NCBI GenBank assembly: GCA_029255685.2
Contig: CM055315.2
Coordinates: 27,657,501 to 27,721,500, forward strand
Direction of reading: 5' to 3'
From: Silene conica
Taxonomy: Eukaryota; Streptophyta; Magnoliopsida; Caryophyllales; Caryophyllaceae
Length of the DNA: 64,000 nt
Positions 1-10,584 of this stretch are shown piece after piece (within the stretch, counting starts at the first letter, position 1; the number at the start of each line of letters is the position of its first letter). A program made the position numbers and the translations under genes. Under the pieces are notes generated by a model. The model searched no databases and was not told the origin of the DNA. It was given only the letters and a program-made list of their open reading frames with translations.

Positions 1-663
1 AAAAGGTAGCTGATATTTGACAAAATGACGTAAAAGGACATGGTTTATTATTGATATCTTTTACGTTTTTACTATTATTCTTGTGTTATTGTAAACAAAT
101 GACCGAAACAAATAGAGTATGTAGTAACTTCTGAATAGAATCGTGCACTTAAAATGGTACTGGAAAATGCCTAAATTGCTACTTCCAAGATTTCTTCATG
201 TACACTATTTCGAATGAATTGACCATTAAAATCAAGTTATAGGAATGGTTTCAACTACTAGCTTTCATATACACATGATTCATGCCCAAAGAATTTCACA
301 AATTAATATATAACGATTAGGTAAAAACAAAATTCAAACAATATATCCTCAAAAAATACACTATTGATATAAACTTAGTTTTCTATTAAAGTCATACACA
401 CACAAAAAATTAATTAAGTTTATGTAAGGATTTTGTAGTGTGTTGAATTTTGTTAATTAATGTTATAAAATTCGAGGGTAGAATAGGTAAATAAAAATGA
501 ATCAGGAACCTGATTTGTCAAATGCAACACGAGGTAACTTTTTATTTCACTCAAAACAGGTAGTTGCCAAACACTCGAAAATAATAAGCTACGTGATTGT
601 TTTGGCAAAAAAGTTATTTCAGGCAAATCAGGTAACTGAAATAGCTTGCCAAACGGAGCCTAA
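1..663 (+). mobile_element. hAT-like non-autonomous element, copy A (cut by window edge)
   Basis: The window opens inside this element. Bases 1-88 match 829-917, about 302-420 match the 960-1180 block, and 480-660 match 1385-1589, so two related copies stand side by side. Its right end (about 645-660, reading GCCAAACGGAGCC) meets the left end of copy B (GGCTCTGTTTGGCAAAA) with only TA between, which makes a small palindrome at the joint. The ends resemble hAT-type MITE termini. No transposase coding is visible. The superfamily is inferred from the ends only. Confidence 0.55.
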
Positions 664-1589
664 GGCTCTGTTTGGCAAAACTAGCTGAAAAGGTAGCTGA
701 AACCTGAAAAGGTAGCTGAAAGCTGAAAAGGTACCTGGAACCTGAAAAGTTACCTGAAAAGGTAGCTGAAAATTAAGACCTGAAAAGATAGCTGATTTTT
801 ATTAAAACTGTTTGGATACTAGCTGAAACGGTAGCTGATATTTAACAAAATGACGGAAAAGGACATGGCTTATTATTGATATCTTTTACGTTTTTACTAT
901 TATTCTTGTGTTATTGTCTTTGACGACGTTACGTTTTTAATAGGCTGAGGTCAAGGCGAATGAGAAAATAATTAACATATAACGATTAGGTAAAAAAATT
1001 CAAATAATACACCCTTGAAAATATATTTTAGCGATACAAAAATAATTAACATATAACGATTAGGTAAAAAAAATTCAAATAATACACCTTGAAAATATAT
1101 TTTAGCGATACAAAAATAATTCTTTATTAAAATCATACAAAAAAAAATATTAATTAAGCTTCACCCCAAATTAAAGTAGCGATCCTATTAATTAGTAAGT
1201 CTTGCTTGTGACGGGTCACCTTTTACGACGGATATTTTGTGAGATAAAATGGATAGAAAATGAGTTAGTGGAGAAAGGGGACCACATGGGAGAGAGAAAA
1301 AGTGGATATTTTGTGAGATAATATAGTACCCGTCGCAAGTTTGCGACGGATATACCCGTCGCAAATGAGAATTTGTGATACAATTAAGGGTAGAATAGGT
1401 AGATGAAAATAAAACAGGTACCTGATTTCTCAAATGCTACCTGGAGTAGCTTTTTATTTCAGGTACTTTTTTCCTCAAATCAGGTTCGTGCCAAACACCC
1501 AAAAAGAAATAAGGTACCTGATTGTTTTGACAAAAAAAGTCATTTCAGACAAATCAGGTACCTGATTTGCCTTGCCAAACACAACCTAA
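664..1589 (+). mobile_element. hAT-like non-autonomous element, copy B
   Basis: The left end GGCTCTGTTTGGCAAAA pairs with the right end (reverse complement GGTTGTGTTTGGCAAGG). The 5' part (680-850) repeats an AAAGGTAGCTGA motif many times. Bases 965-1112 carry a roughly 74-bp tandem duplication beginning AATAATTAACATATAACG. A MULE-type MITE (1194-1377) is inserted inside. The right 170 bp recur as a third, truncated copy at 3331-3499. The short open frames here are chance readings of the repeat. Confidence 0.55.
1194..1377 (+). mobile_element. MULE-type MITE, family M1, copy 1
   Basis: A 184-bp element with imperfect terminal inverted repeats: the left end runs AGTAAGTCTTGCTTGTGACG and the right end, read in reverse, CACAAATTCTCATTTGCGAC. 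The same family recurs at 24928-25120, 26010-26180 and 40930-41075, where 9-10-bp target duplications are exact. This copy's flanks (TATTAATT and ACAATTA) are too decayed to call a duplication. Confidence 0.7.
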
Positions 1590-1634
1590 GTAATAAGTAT
1601 GGGTTTAAAATGAGTTAAACTCATACCTTGTATT

Positions 1635-2253
1635 TAGACCTGATCATGGGCCGGGTTTGGGTCTGTGCTAAATAAACGGCCCAAATGCATGGACCGGGCC
1701 GGGCCGGACCGAAATGGTGGGCCATTTTTTGGTCCAGTCCCATAATTGTTCGGGGTATAATGGGTCTCGGGCCAAAATAATACAATACGAAACAATCAAC
1801 AAAATGGATATGTGAACAAACTATTTTTCTCAACAAAATAAATTTTTCAAGATTTACGTGTTTGATTTCTACTCTTTTGGTCAGGAGAACAATATCATAG
1901 TACCATAGATAACTCATGATTTGACAAAAAAATATTAGTCACTAAATAATTAAAGTTGTACGCTAAAAATATAAAAATATCCGCAAAATTGATAATTCAA
2001 TGCATTAGTGATATTAGATTATTAGTGTGATCTGATATATACGATTCCAAATTTCGAACTTTTTAAAAAAAACAGAAACTTCGGGTCGGGCCGAGCTTGG
2101 CCAAAAATCAGGCCTTTAGGTTGGCCCAAACCCGGCCCTATATTTATATCGGGCTTCTTTTGGGCCGGGCCACAGGTTTTTTGGGCCAAAATATCAGGCC
2201 CAAGCCCGAGAAAAAATGGGCTGGACCGGGTCTGAGTCATCTGATCAGCTCTA
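1635..2253 (+). mobile_element. hAT MITE with 8-bp target site duplication
   Basis: A 619-bp element with inverted ends TAGACCTGATCA and TGATCAGCTCTA. It is flanked by the perfect 8-bp direct repeat CTTGTATT at 1627-1634 and 2254-2261, the length made by hAT transposases. Both arms are rich in GGGCCGGGCC-type runs, seen in many plant hAT-derived repeats. There is no transposase, so it is non-autonomous. The open frames inside are GC-rich repeat sequence. Confidence 0.85.
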
Positions 2254-2261
2254 CTTGTATT

Positions 2262-3330
2262 CGTTTTACATTTTCTTTACAATCTTATAACTATATTAAT
2301 CCAAGATCATAGAGAGTCATGGTTGAGCCACATCATCAATCCCGCCTTGAATATTTTTTTAAAAAAAATTCATTATGATGGGACCCCATTGTTGTTTACT
2401 AAATTTATTTTGAAATAACTGCCTACAATTCATTAGTTATGCAATTATTACGTAAAACTTTTGATTTAACTCCGTATACATTAATTTCTACGTAAACGTC
2501 ATATGTATAACATGGACTTAAATATTATATATGAAAATATAATAATTTCGAATGTCGGTTTGTGCATAATTATTACATAACAATTTATGCCCAATACATG
2601 ATTACACTAAACTACAATACTTCCAATTTACTGCAATTGAAAAAAATAAGTACAATTGTGACGGCAATATTAAATTAAATAAACAATAAAATTAACTTAA
2701 TATTAATATAACAATTAAGAATAGTGTATAAATTAATATCTTCATTCGAAATATTTTACGAAAATCAAGTCATAAATAAAATGGTTAAAACTATACCTTT
2801 AAATTAAATATATATTTAAAAATAGACTATAAAATAATGGATAAATTAATACGGTTATTATTAAAATATATATTTTTTAAGTACAATCGTTACTAAATTT
2901 AGTTAAATAATTCTAATAGAAACAATTTTTTTTAAAAAATAGAAAATACAGCGATTAAATTTTAAAATAACGATATAAAATTTTCAAAAAGTAATTTCAA
3001 ATATTCAAACATGCATTTTAACGTATTATCAATATAACAAAAATTGAGTGCATAATATTCACGTATTATTGTTACTATTCGGTAAATGTTAATCCAACAC
3101 AATTTTTCCAAAAATATACTCGTGCAATTTTGCAAGGGTTGAAAACTAATTTAATACCTATATCTCAAGCTTATGAAGTACGAGTTTCTCATACCCTAGG
3201 AGAGGTAGGTATAAGATTCATACCTATGACTCTATGAGTATCATTTTATACAATAGAATTGAAAACAAGTATAGTAAAAAACTAATACTCTATCTCATAA
3301 AAAAATAAATATCCATATAATTAATACGAA
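2262..3330. other. AT-rich intergenic DNA
   Basis: Very AT-rich sequence with no recognisable gene or complete repeat. A short inverted pair around 3160-3240 (CTCATACC / GGTATGAG type) may be an old MITE. Confidence 0.5.
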
Positions 3331-3499
3331 GATTTCTCAAATGCTACCTGGAGTAGCTTTTTATTTCAGGTACCTTTTTTCCTCAAATCAGGTTCGTGCC
3401 AAACACCCAAAAAGAAATAAGGTACCTGATTGTTTTGACAAAAAAAGTCATTTCAGACAAATCAGGTACCTGATTTGCCTTGCCAAACACAACCTAAGG
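3331..3499 (+). repeat. hAT-like element, truncated third copy
   Basis: Nearly identical to 1422-1589 of copy B, ending in the same GCCAAACACAACCTAAG terminus, but the left part is missing. Flanked by unrelated AT-rich DNA. Confidence 0.65.
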
Positions 3500-4195
3500 T
3501 TAATATCTTTTGTTGAATATATATTTTTTTCTATTGAATTGTTTACATTTTTTCAAAATTTTCCTCACATATTTTAAAAATAAACATTTTAATGAAACAA
3601 AGGAAGTATTATTTTATAAAGGTTTTTTTGATAAGAATTGAAAGGTGTTGTTTGATTGTCCCATCGTGTAAATTGTAAAATCCCATAAATTGGCAAAAAT
3701 ATAGAATTGTTTGGTCGACCAAAATCCCATGATTGTCTTTTCCCTATGAGTTGTCACATTCTCCATGATGAAGGAGTTTAATTACCTAAAGGTACTTAGA
3801 ATTAAATTCTGAAATAAGAACCAAATTGATAACTATTGGATAATGAACAATCAATTAATATAGCTTTGTAAAATGTGAGAACCCATTTAACATCATCCAT
3901 TTTATAGTTTTTTCCATCTAAAGTGCTTTTATTGTGAGCAAAAGTTCTTAAAAATTGGAATTGGTGTATTTTGACGTGGCATGTGAAGAAATTTATATAA
4001 CGGTCTACTATTGTTATTGCTCTCATGTATCCATTTAATTCCGTAATGTCAACTAAACAAATTTTAAACGATTCACGTAATTTCTCCAACTCATTAGTTT
4101 TTAAAACCGATGGGAGATTAATTCCGTCATGGCAACCAAACGACGCCTAAATACATAACTACATAAGCACCATATTTTGTTATTTGATATTTTTA

Positions 4196-4260
<65 letters not shown>

Positions 4261-4599
4261 CCAAAAAAATGGATAAGTTGGAACCAAATGAGGGAGTAGT
4301 AGTGTAGTAGATTGTACACGTATGGTAATTAATCCTATCTACCAAAAACAAAAATGGTAATTAATCTTAGAGGATCATAGTTGACACTATTCCATTTTAA
4401 AAATAATTTTTGGTTTATTTCCCGAACAGTATCACAAGATTTGATCGAATTTTCCCAAGTACTCCCTCTATACCAAACATTTGTTCGGTCTTTTTGATAT
4501 TTTTACGAGGTATATTTAATTAAACGTAAACAAATACGTAATTAAGATGGATACGGTAAAATAAACTAGGATCATTTCATTTCATTTCCCATCAGATAG
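3500..4599. other. Intergenic region with MITE debris upstream of the P450 cluster
   Basis: No gene seen. It contains short inverted arms typical of decayed MITEs (about 3640-3790 and 4085-4150), the TA microsatellite, and half of a Stowaway-like end (CTCCCTCTATACC) at about 4461. Confidence 0.45.
4199..4256. repeat. TA dinucleotide microsatellite
   Basis: An uninterrupted run of about 29 TA units, likely to vary in length between individuals and to be a weak point for assembly. Confidence 0.95.
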
Positions 4600-4602
4600 G
4601 AC

Positions 4603-4609
4603 TATAAAA
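4603..4609 (+). promoter_or_regulatory. Likely TATA box of the first P450 gene
   Basis: TATAAAA lies 95 bp upstream of the chosen ATG (4704), a usual distance for a plant core promoter with a short 5' UTR. Inference from position and consensus only. Confidence 0.5.
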
Positions 4610-4703
4610 CCACAGGTGTGCATGCAACTCGTTTCACCAAGAACCTCACATCTATCAATAGCTAAAAATTCACACAATTTTGCACACCCAAAGTTCATGT
4701 AAG

Positions 4704-6464
4704 ATGGATTACCTGACAATTGTACTGTGTCTTCTACCAATATGCTTTGCAATTCACTTCCTTTTTTCAACAGCAAAGAAAGATTCCAGGGTGCTACCAC
4801 CAGGTCCTACCCCTCTACCCTTCGTTGGTAACCTCTTTAGCCTTGGCAACAAGCCACACATTTCCCTGGCTGAGCTATCCAAGACTTATGGCCCACTCAT
4901 GATGCTCCGGCTAGGCCGGATTCCAACCGTGATCATTTCATCCTCAACCATGGCTAGAGAAGCCCTTCAAAAGAATGACCTTTCCTTCGCTAGCAGGAAC
5001 GTTGTTGACGCCCTTTGTGTATACAAACATAATGAAAACTCAGTGGCCTGGTTGCCCTATTCGCCAGTATGGCGAAACCTGCGTAAAGTCTGCAATTCTC
5101 AAGTATTTTCCACCAGTAGACTTGATGCCAGTCAAAGCCTGAGAAAAAATAAGGTAAAACATCTTCTTTCCTATGTTGAGAAGTGTAGTGAGAGTGGTTT
5201 AGCAGTGGAGTTTGCACAAGCAGCCTTCACTACTACTCTTAATTTGTTATCAACCACCTTTTTCTCAATGGACATGGGAGATCCTACGTCGGAATTTGCC
5301 CGTCAATTTAGAGTCACTATACGGGGAATCATGGAGGAAGTAGGGAAACCCAACGTGGCAGATTACTATCCGATATTTAAATTAATAGATCCACAAGGGA
5401 TAAGACGACGCACAGAGTTTCACTTTGGGAAGATGATGGATCTCTTCAACAGCCTCATTGATCAGCGGTTGAAGGGACAGAGACCAGCAGGAGCAACTAA
5501 AGATTTTGATGCTCTTGATGCATTGTTAGGCATTGATCAAGAAAAAGCTGAAGAAATTCCAAAATCACAAGTTCCTAACTTGTTAGTGGTAAATAACTCT
5601 TCTTCCCTGCAAACAGGTCATTCATGTCGTTACAGGTCGCATGATTTAGGGTGTTATAATTTCGTCTATTGGGTCTGAATCAGATTGTTTTAACTCATTT
5701 TCGGATTATTCTGTTGGGGTTTAATTGGATCTGGGATGGCATCAATTGGTTCAGATCAAATTTGCAAATTCTATTTCTTCCTACTCTTTTCAGGCATTCC
5801 ATTCAGTACTTGTCCATTGACCACACTGAAAGTGGTAATTATTTTTGTGCAGGACCTTTTTGCTGCGGGAACAGACACAACAACGTCATCCCTAGAGTGG
5901 GCAATGGCGGAACTACTTCGCCACCCTGAAAAGCTGAAGAAAGCACAGGCAGAGTTGCATGAAGTCATCGGAAAAGGGAACACACTAGAAGAGCAAGACA
6001 TAACCCGGTTGCCATACTTGCAAGCAATCGTCAAGGAATCCTTCAGGCTACACCCACCTGTGCCCTTGCTGCTACCAAGAAAAATGGATTCTGATGTTAA
6101 GTTATTCAACTATACAGTTCCAAGAAATGCACAAGTATTAGTCAATGCCTGGGCAATTGGGAGAGATCCCAATACCTGGAAGAATGCCGAATCCTTTGAG
6201 CCAGAGAGATTTTTAGGGTCTAAAATTGATGTTAAGGGCCGTGACTTTGACTTGATCCCGTTTGGTGCTGGCCGAAGGATATGTCCAGGATTGCCCTTGG
6301 CAATTCGGATGCTCCATTTGATGTTGGGGTCTCTTCTCCATGGATTTGATTGGAAGTTAGAAGATGGACTTACACCAGAGAATATGGATATGGAGGAGAA
6401 ATTTGGATTGACATCGGAAAAACTCCAGCGACTTCGTGCCATTCCGATCCCATTGCCTCTCTGA
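4704..6464 (+). CDS. Cytochrome P450, CYP76-family-like (gene 1 of tandem array)
   Basis: A microsomal haem monooxygenase. Two exons, 4704-5588 and 5853-6464, separated by a phase-0 GT-AG intron, give 498 residues, normal for a plant class II P450. In order: N-terminal membrane anchor (residues 4-22), proline hinge PPGP (32-35), C-helix WRNLR, I-helix AGTDTT (300-305), K-helix ESFR (357-360), PERF (412-415) and haem loop [10 protein letters not shown] (432-441) with ligand Cys439. The run [12 protein letters not shown] and DPQGIRRR are CYP76 hallmarks; this family oxidises monoterpenols, phenylpropanoids, alkaloid precursors or tyrosine derivatives. The substrate cannot be told here. The start was chosen at the ATG giving MDYL, shared by all three copies; the upstream in-frame extension has no ATG. 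No disabling change was seen. Confidence 0.93.
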
Positions 6465-7423
6465 GCCAGAGTTGGTTGCCTGTGAGTGTCTCCTAGACCA
6501 AATCATAAGTGAGATAGTTTCTATGAAATAGTTAATCATGTAGTAATCGGTAATGTAGTGATTATACAGGAATGAGTATGCAATTGGGAGTTACCTAAGC
6601 ATTGAAAAGATCAGTCGCCATCATGTTTTCAGAAGTTACTGGTCTTGTATTTCTCTCATCTTTTATGTTTCTGAAAGATTGTACTGAGTATTTCTCTTAT
6701 TGATCAAGGAGAAATATTGTTTTGCCTTCTGAGATAATAATTTATCGACATAAATCAGCATGTATAGCACATAGCAGACTGGCATAGTGAATCTAGAGGG
6801 TACCGAGTTTTTTTTTCAGAAAAATGGCAATTACGAAGTAACATTTATTTTGTTTCAAAACGCCTACCTCATTATTGTGGATCTAAATTTGACCCAGGTA
6901 CATTTGGTATTTTGGTCTACATTATATGCATTGTCTTAGGTTGTCACAAGGCATCGAAATGGGGAGGAACGCCAAGTCTCACCAAACGGATTTTTAGGGA
7001 AAACTAGTCAGCGTTGCACAATGTTGTTTATGTATGGTATTGTTGAGTACTCGATGGATAGATAATGTGATCATGTATTCAAGTAAGCTTGAAACCAAAA
7101 ACTAAAAAAAAAAAAAAATTAAAAAAAATAATAAAAAATTAGATTATGGCTAGTAGATCTAAGAATAGATTATTTGATGGATATTATACAAACCCAATTG
7201 TTTGTTATTTTACTTAAAACTTCATTCAACCAATCAGTGACTAATTATATGCTAACACAATTCAATATGTACTGTTTTTCTGTAAAGTTATACTGTATAT
7301 CACTCACTCACTCACTCACTCACATTGACTTTTAAAGTTCAATAATGCAGGACATTGAAACATATCACCACAACCAATTCACATAAACCCAAAAAAAAAG
7401 ACAGAAGAGATTCGAGGAAAAAT
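6465..7423. other. P450 gene 1 / gene 2 spacer
   Basis: Holds the 3' UTR of the first gene and the promoter of the second. There is an A-rich stretch around 7105-7140 and a short CACT microsatellite (about 7303-7324), 100 bp before the ATG of gene 2. No other gene seen. Confidence 0.5.
7303..7324. repeat. CACT tetranucleotide microsatellite
   Basis: Five to six CACT units just upstream of the start of P450 gene 2, probably in its 5' UTR or core promoter. Confidence 0.85.
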
Positions 7424-9145
7424 ATGGATTACCTGAGCTTTGGACTGTGTATCTTAGTAGCATGGATTGCAATTAAACTCTTTTCAAGACCAGGGCGCAG
7501 TAACTCGAACACGGTGATTCTACCGCCAGGCCCTCCACCTCTACCCATCTTTGGTAACCTCTTTAGCCTCGGAAACAAGCCACATAGTTCTCTGGCAAAA
7601 CTAGCTAAAATCTATGGACCCCTTATGATGCTCAAGCTAGGAGGGGTCCCAACTGTGGTAATTTCATCTGCAGCTATGGCAAAAGAAGCTCTTCAAAAGA
7701 ACGATATTTCCTTTTCAAACCGAAATATTGTTGACGCTGTTCATGCTCTTAATCATCATGAAAACTCTGTAGCCTGGTTGCCAGCGGGATCTAAATGGCG
7801 AAACCTGCGCAAAATCTGCAATTCCCAGGTTTTCTCTACTAACAGGCTTGATGCCTGTCAAAACATTCGGAAAGAAAAGGTGAAACATCTGCTCTCTTAT
7901 GTTGAGATTTGCAGTGAAGGTCAGGTAGCAGTAGATATAGGCCAAGCAGCTTTTACTACTACCCTTAATTTGCTATCAAGCACATTCTTTTCAATGGATA
8001 TGGGAGACCCCACATCTGAATTTGCTCGTCAGTTTAGAAACACTATACGGAGTATAATGGAAGAAGCGGGGAAGCCAAATATTGCAGATTTTTTCCCCAT
8101 ACTTAAGAAGGTAGACCCACAAGGGATCAGACGACGGTCAAGTGTGCACTTCCAAAAGATGGTTGATATATTTGAGGCATTGATTGACGAGCGGATTCAA
8201 GGCAAGAGGCCACCAGGGTCAATACAAGCAGGAAATGATGTTCTTGATGAATTACTAAGCATCGGTCAAGAGCAGGTTGAGGAGATCGAACCATCAAAGA
8301 TCCCTTTTCTGCTAGCGGTGACCACTTACTCTTCACTTCCACTACTCCATTGTCACATTTAAGAAACACTCTAAAAAAAACCATTTTTTCTGTGTAAAGG
8401 GGAGTCACTGGGTAATTTTTGATGTTGTGGGTTTCGAACTCAGTTCATGAATGTCACTCATCATCCTCAATGACTTCATCAACTAGGGAGGATAGTTAAA
8501 TCGGTTCTTGTTTATAACCTTAACATCTCTTTTTTACAGGACCTATTTGCTGCAGGAACAGATACAACATCGACCACCTTGGAATGGGCAATGACAGAAC
8601 TAGTTCGCAACCCACAAAAAATGAAGAAAGCCCAACTAGAGCTTCAGGAAATTGTCGGAAAAGGAAACTCATTAGAAGAATGTGACATCAGTCAGCTGTC
8701 ATATTTACAGGCTGTCATCAAGGAGACACTCAGACTTCACCCAGCAGTGCCATTACTGCTACCTAGGAAGGTTGATTTGGATGTTAAGCTCTTTGAGTTT
8801 ACAGTACCCAAAAATGCACAAGTCTTAGTCAACGCCTGGGCAATTGGAAGAGACCCAGATATCTGGCAGAACCCTTATTCATTTGAGCCAGAGAGATTCC
8901 TTGGATCACAAATTGATGTCAAAGGTCATGATTTTGAGCTTATTCCATTTGGTGCAGGCCGAAGGATTTGTCCTGGGATTCCATTAGCAATCCGGATGTT
9001 GCATTTGATGCTGGGGTCTTTAATTCATGGGTATGACTGGAAGTTGCAAGATGGTGTTCTGCCAGAGGAGATGAATATGGATGAAAAATTCGGGATAGCC
9101 TTGGAGAAAGCTGAAAGACTTCATGTCATTCCTGTTCGTGTCTGA
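7424..9145 (+). CDS. Cytochrome P450, CYP76-family-like (gene 2 of tandem array)
   Basis: Closest sister of gene 1. Exons 7424-8317 and 8540-9145 with a phase-0 intron in the same place encode 499 residues. It keeps the membrane anchor, PPGP hinge, C-helix WRNLR, I-helix AGTDTT, K-helix ETLR (360-363), PERF and [10 protein letters not shown] with Cys442. The start is the ATG of MDYL; the reading frame stays open upstream without an ATG. The donor read as GCG|GTGACC fits the sister genes better than any neighbour but is less consensus-like. Same strand and intron as its neighbours, so it arose by tandem duplication. It appears functional; the substrate is unknown. Confidence 0.92.
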
Positions 9146-9817
9146 GTTTTAACAGGCCGCACAAATCCCACTACACAATAAAACAGAGGGTTATCTAATA
9201 CTCCATATGATATCATCTTGATTATTGGTAAGTTGAACTTCGATTTGCAGTTGTAGTTGCAGTTTAACGGACAATAAATCTTTCTGCTCCAAGTCTTGCG
9301 TTCACATCTTAAGTCCCACCATTTGTTTACATTATACAAATGTGCAACTGAGCTGGTTCTATAACTAGTTAACTAGTTGCACCAAGGGTGACAAGTACTC
9401 TTTGTTTAGAAGTATTGTAAAAAAAGATTCCTCTTTTCATACATTTGTTTTGCAAATAATTCACCCCAAATTTATTTAGAAAGTACGATTTCACAGACAT
9501 TATTTCATAATGTACGTATGATGGCCTCATGATTAGGTGAATTAAAATATTAAACACACATTCCCCAAGCACATTCACGGTATTTACATAAGTAAAAATT
9601 CAGATTTTTTTTCAAATTACAGAACCGTCACTCAACGACAACAATTTTCTTATGAGAATCACCCCGTGAAAAAAGAAAATTTTATCACAGAACTACTACA
9701 GGAAATGGCAAAGTGGCAATTTAGAATTTTCTCCCCCTAAATTCCTGAAGAAGAATACAGGAACAACCTTTTGTGTACTAAAGTTGGGAGGCCAACCCAG
9801 TTTGCTCCATAAGTATA
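9146..9817. other. P450 gene 2 downstream region
   Basis: 3' UTR and AT-rich spacer; no gene seen. Confidence 0.5.
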
Positions 9818-9819
9818 TA

Positions 9820-10077
9820 CTTCCTCCATTCAAATCCACTCTACACATTTCTATTTTACACACTATTCACAAACAACCATTCAAATCCGATTTTCTCTCA
9901 ATACGTAAATGAAATTATATTCATGTGGGATCTAGTTTTATTCGTCTTTACGAGTATATTATTAATATCTAATTTTTAGAATTTTTGAAAATACGTAGCT
10001 AACAATATTTACCGCACAAAAGACGCGTTGACAAACGTGAAAAAAGAAAGTCGTAGAGTAGATTTGAATGGAGGGAG
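9820..10077. mobile_element. Stowaway MITE
   Basis: Ends CTTCCTCCATTCAAATC and GATTTGAATGGAGGGAG are inverted and flanked by TA dinucleotides (9818-9819 and 10078-10079), the Tc1/mariner-type target duplication used by Stowaway elements. 258 bp, no coding. Confidence 0.88.
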
Positions 10078-10079
10078 TA

Positions 10080-10584
10080 TTAAAAGAGCCTTATTTTTCT
10101 ATAAAAAAAAAAAGGACAACCCGGTGCACGATGGCGTCCCCGCTAGGCATGGGTTCGGGTCATTAAACATCTACTCTACTATTTTACGAGTATCCCATTT
10201 TTATACATCAGTCATATTTCCACGAACAAAGTAACGGGCCACGAATTTTGTAAGGCAAGCGGTCAAATAAAAAATTTCCCGCTACACTATAATGTTTGTG
10301 GCATTAGTGAAAGTTGTCGTGGCGTTATCATTGCCCTTTTTATATGCCTACCAGCAGTGACGGATTTAGGGGGTTAGCAGGGGCGCTCGCCTGCAGGACA
10401 TGCCTACCACTTCCTATCCATCCATTAGTCAATCCATTAGTCAAAAGTTAATACCAATCTAAGTAAAAGGCTTCAAAGTCACATTAATTAGGCATAATAC
10501 AAGAGGACAATGGACCACAAAGCAACTTGGAACAACAACATAAATAATTAACATAGAGCTAATTACATCGAGAGCAAAAAAGAC
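10080..10584. other. Spacer before P450 gene 3, with a hAT-like end fragment
   Basis: About 10355-10400 reads CAGTGACGGATTTAGGGGG, a common plant hAT-type MITE end, without a matching partner. The rest is promoter and 5' UTR of gene 3; no TATA box is convincing. Confidence 0.4.

Noticed and set aside
3802-4089. 95-codon minus-strand open frame
   Set aside because: Lies in MITE debris; no family resemblance.
4101-4319. Minus-strand open frame through the TA repeat
   Set aside because: Ile-Tyr repeats come from the microsatellite.
4680-4703. N-terminal extension of P450 gene 1
   Set aside because: The upstream frame has no ATG; MDYL is shared by all three genes.
7355-7423. N-terminal extension of P450 gene 2
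   Set aside because: It would start at TTG and add a Lys/Arg-rich stretch before the membrane anchor; no family support.
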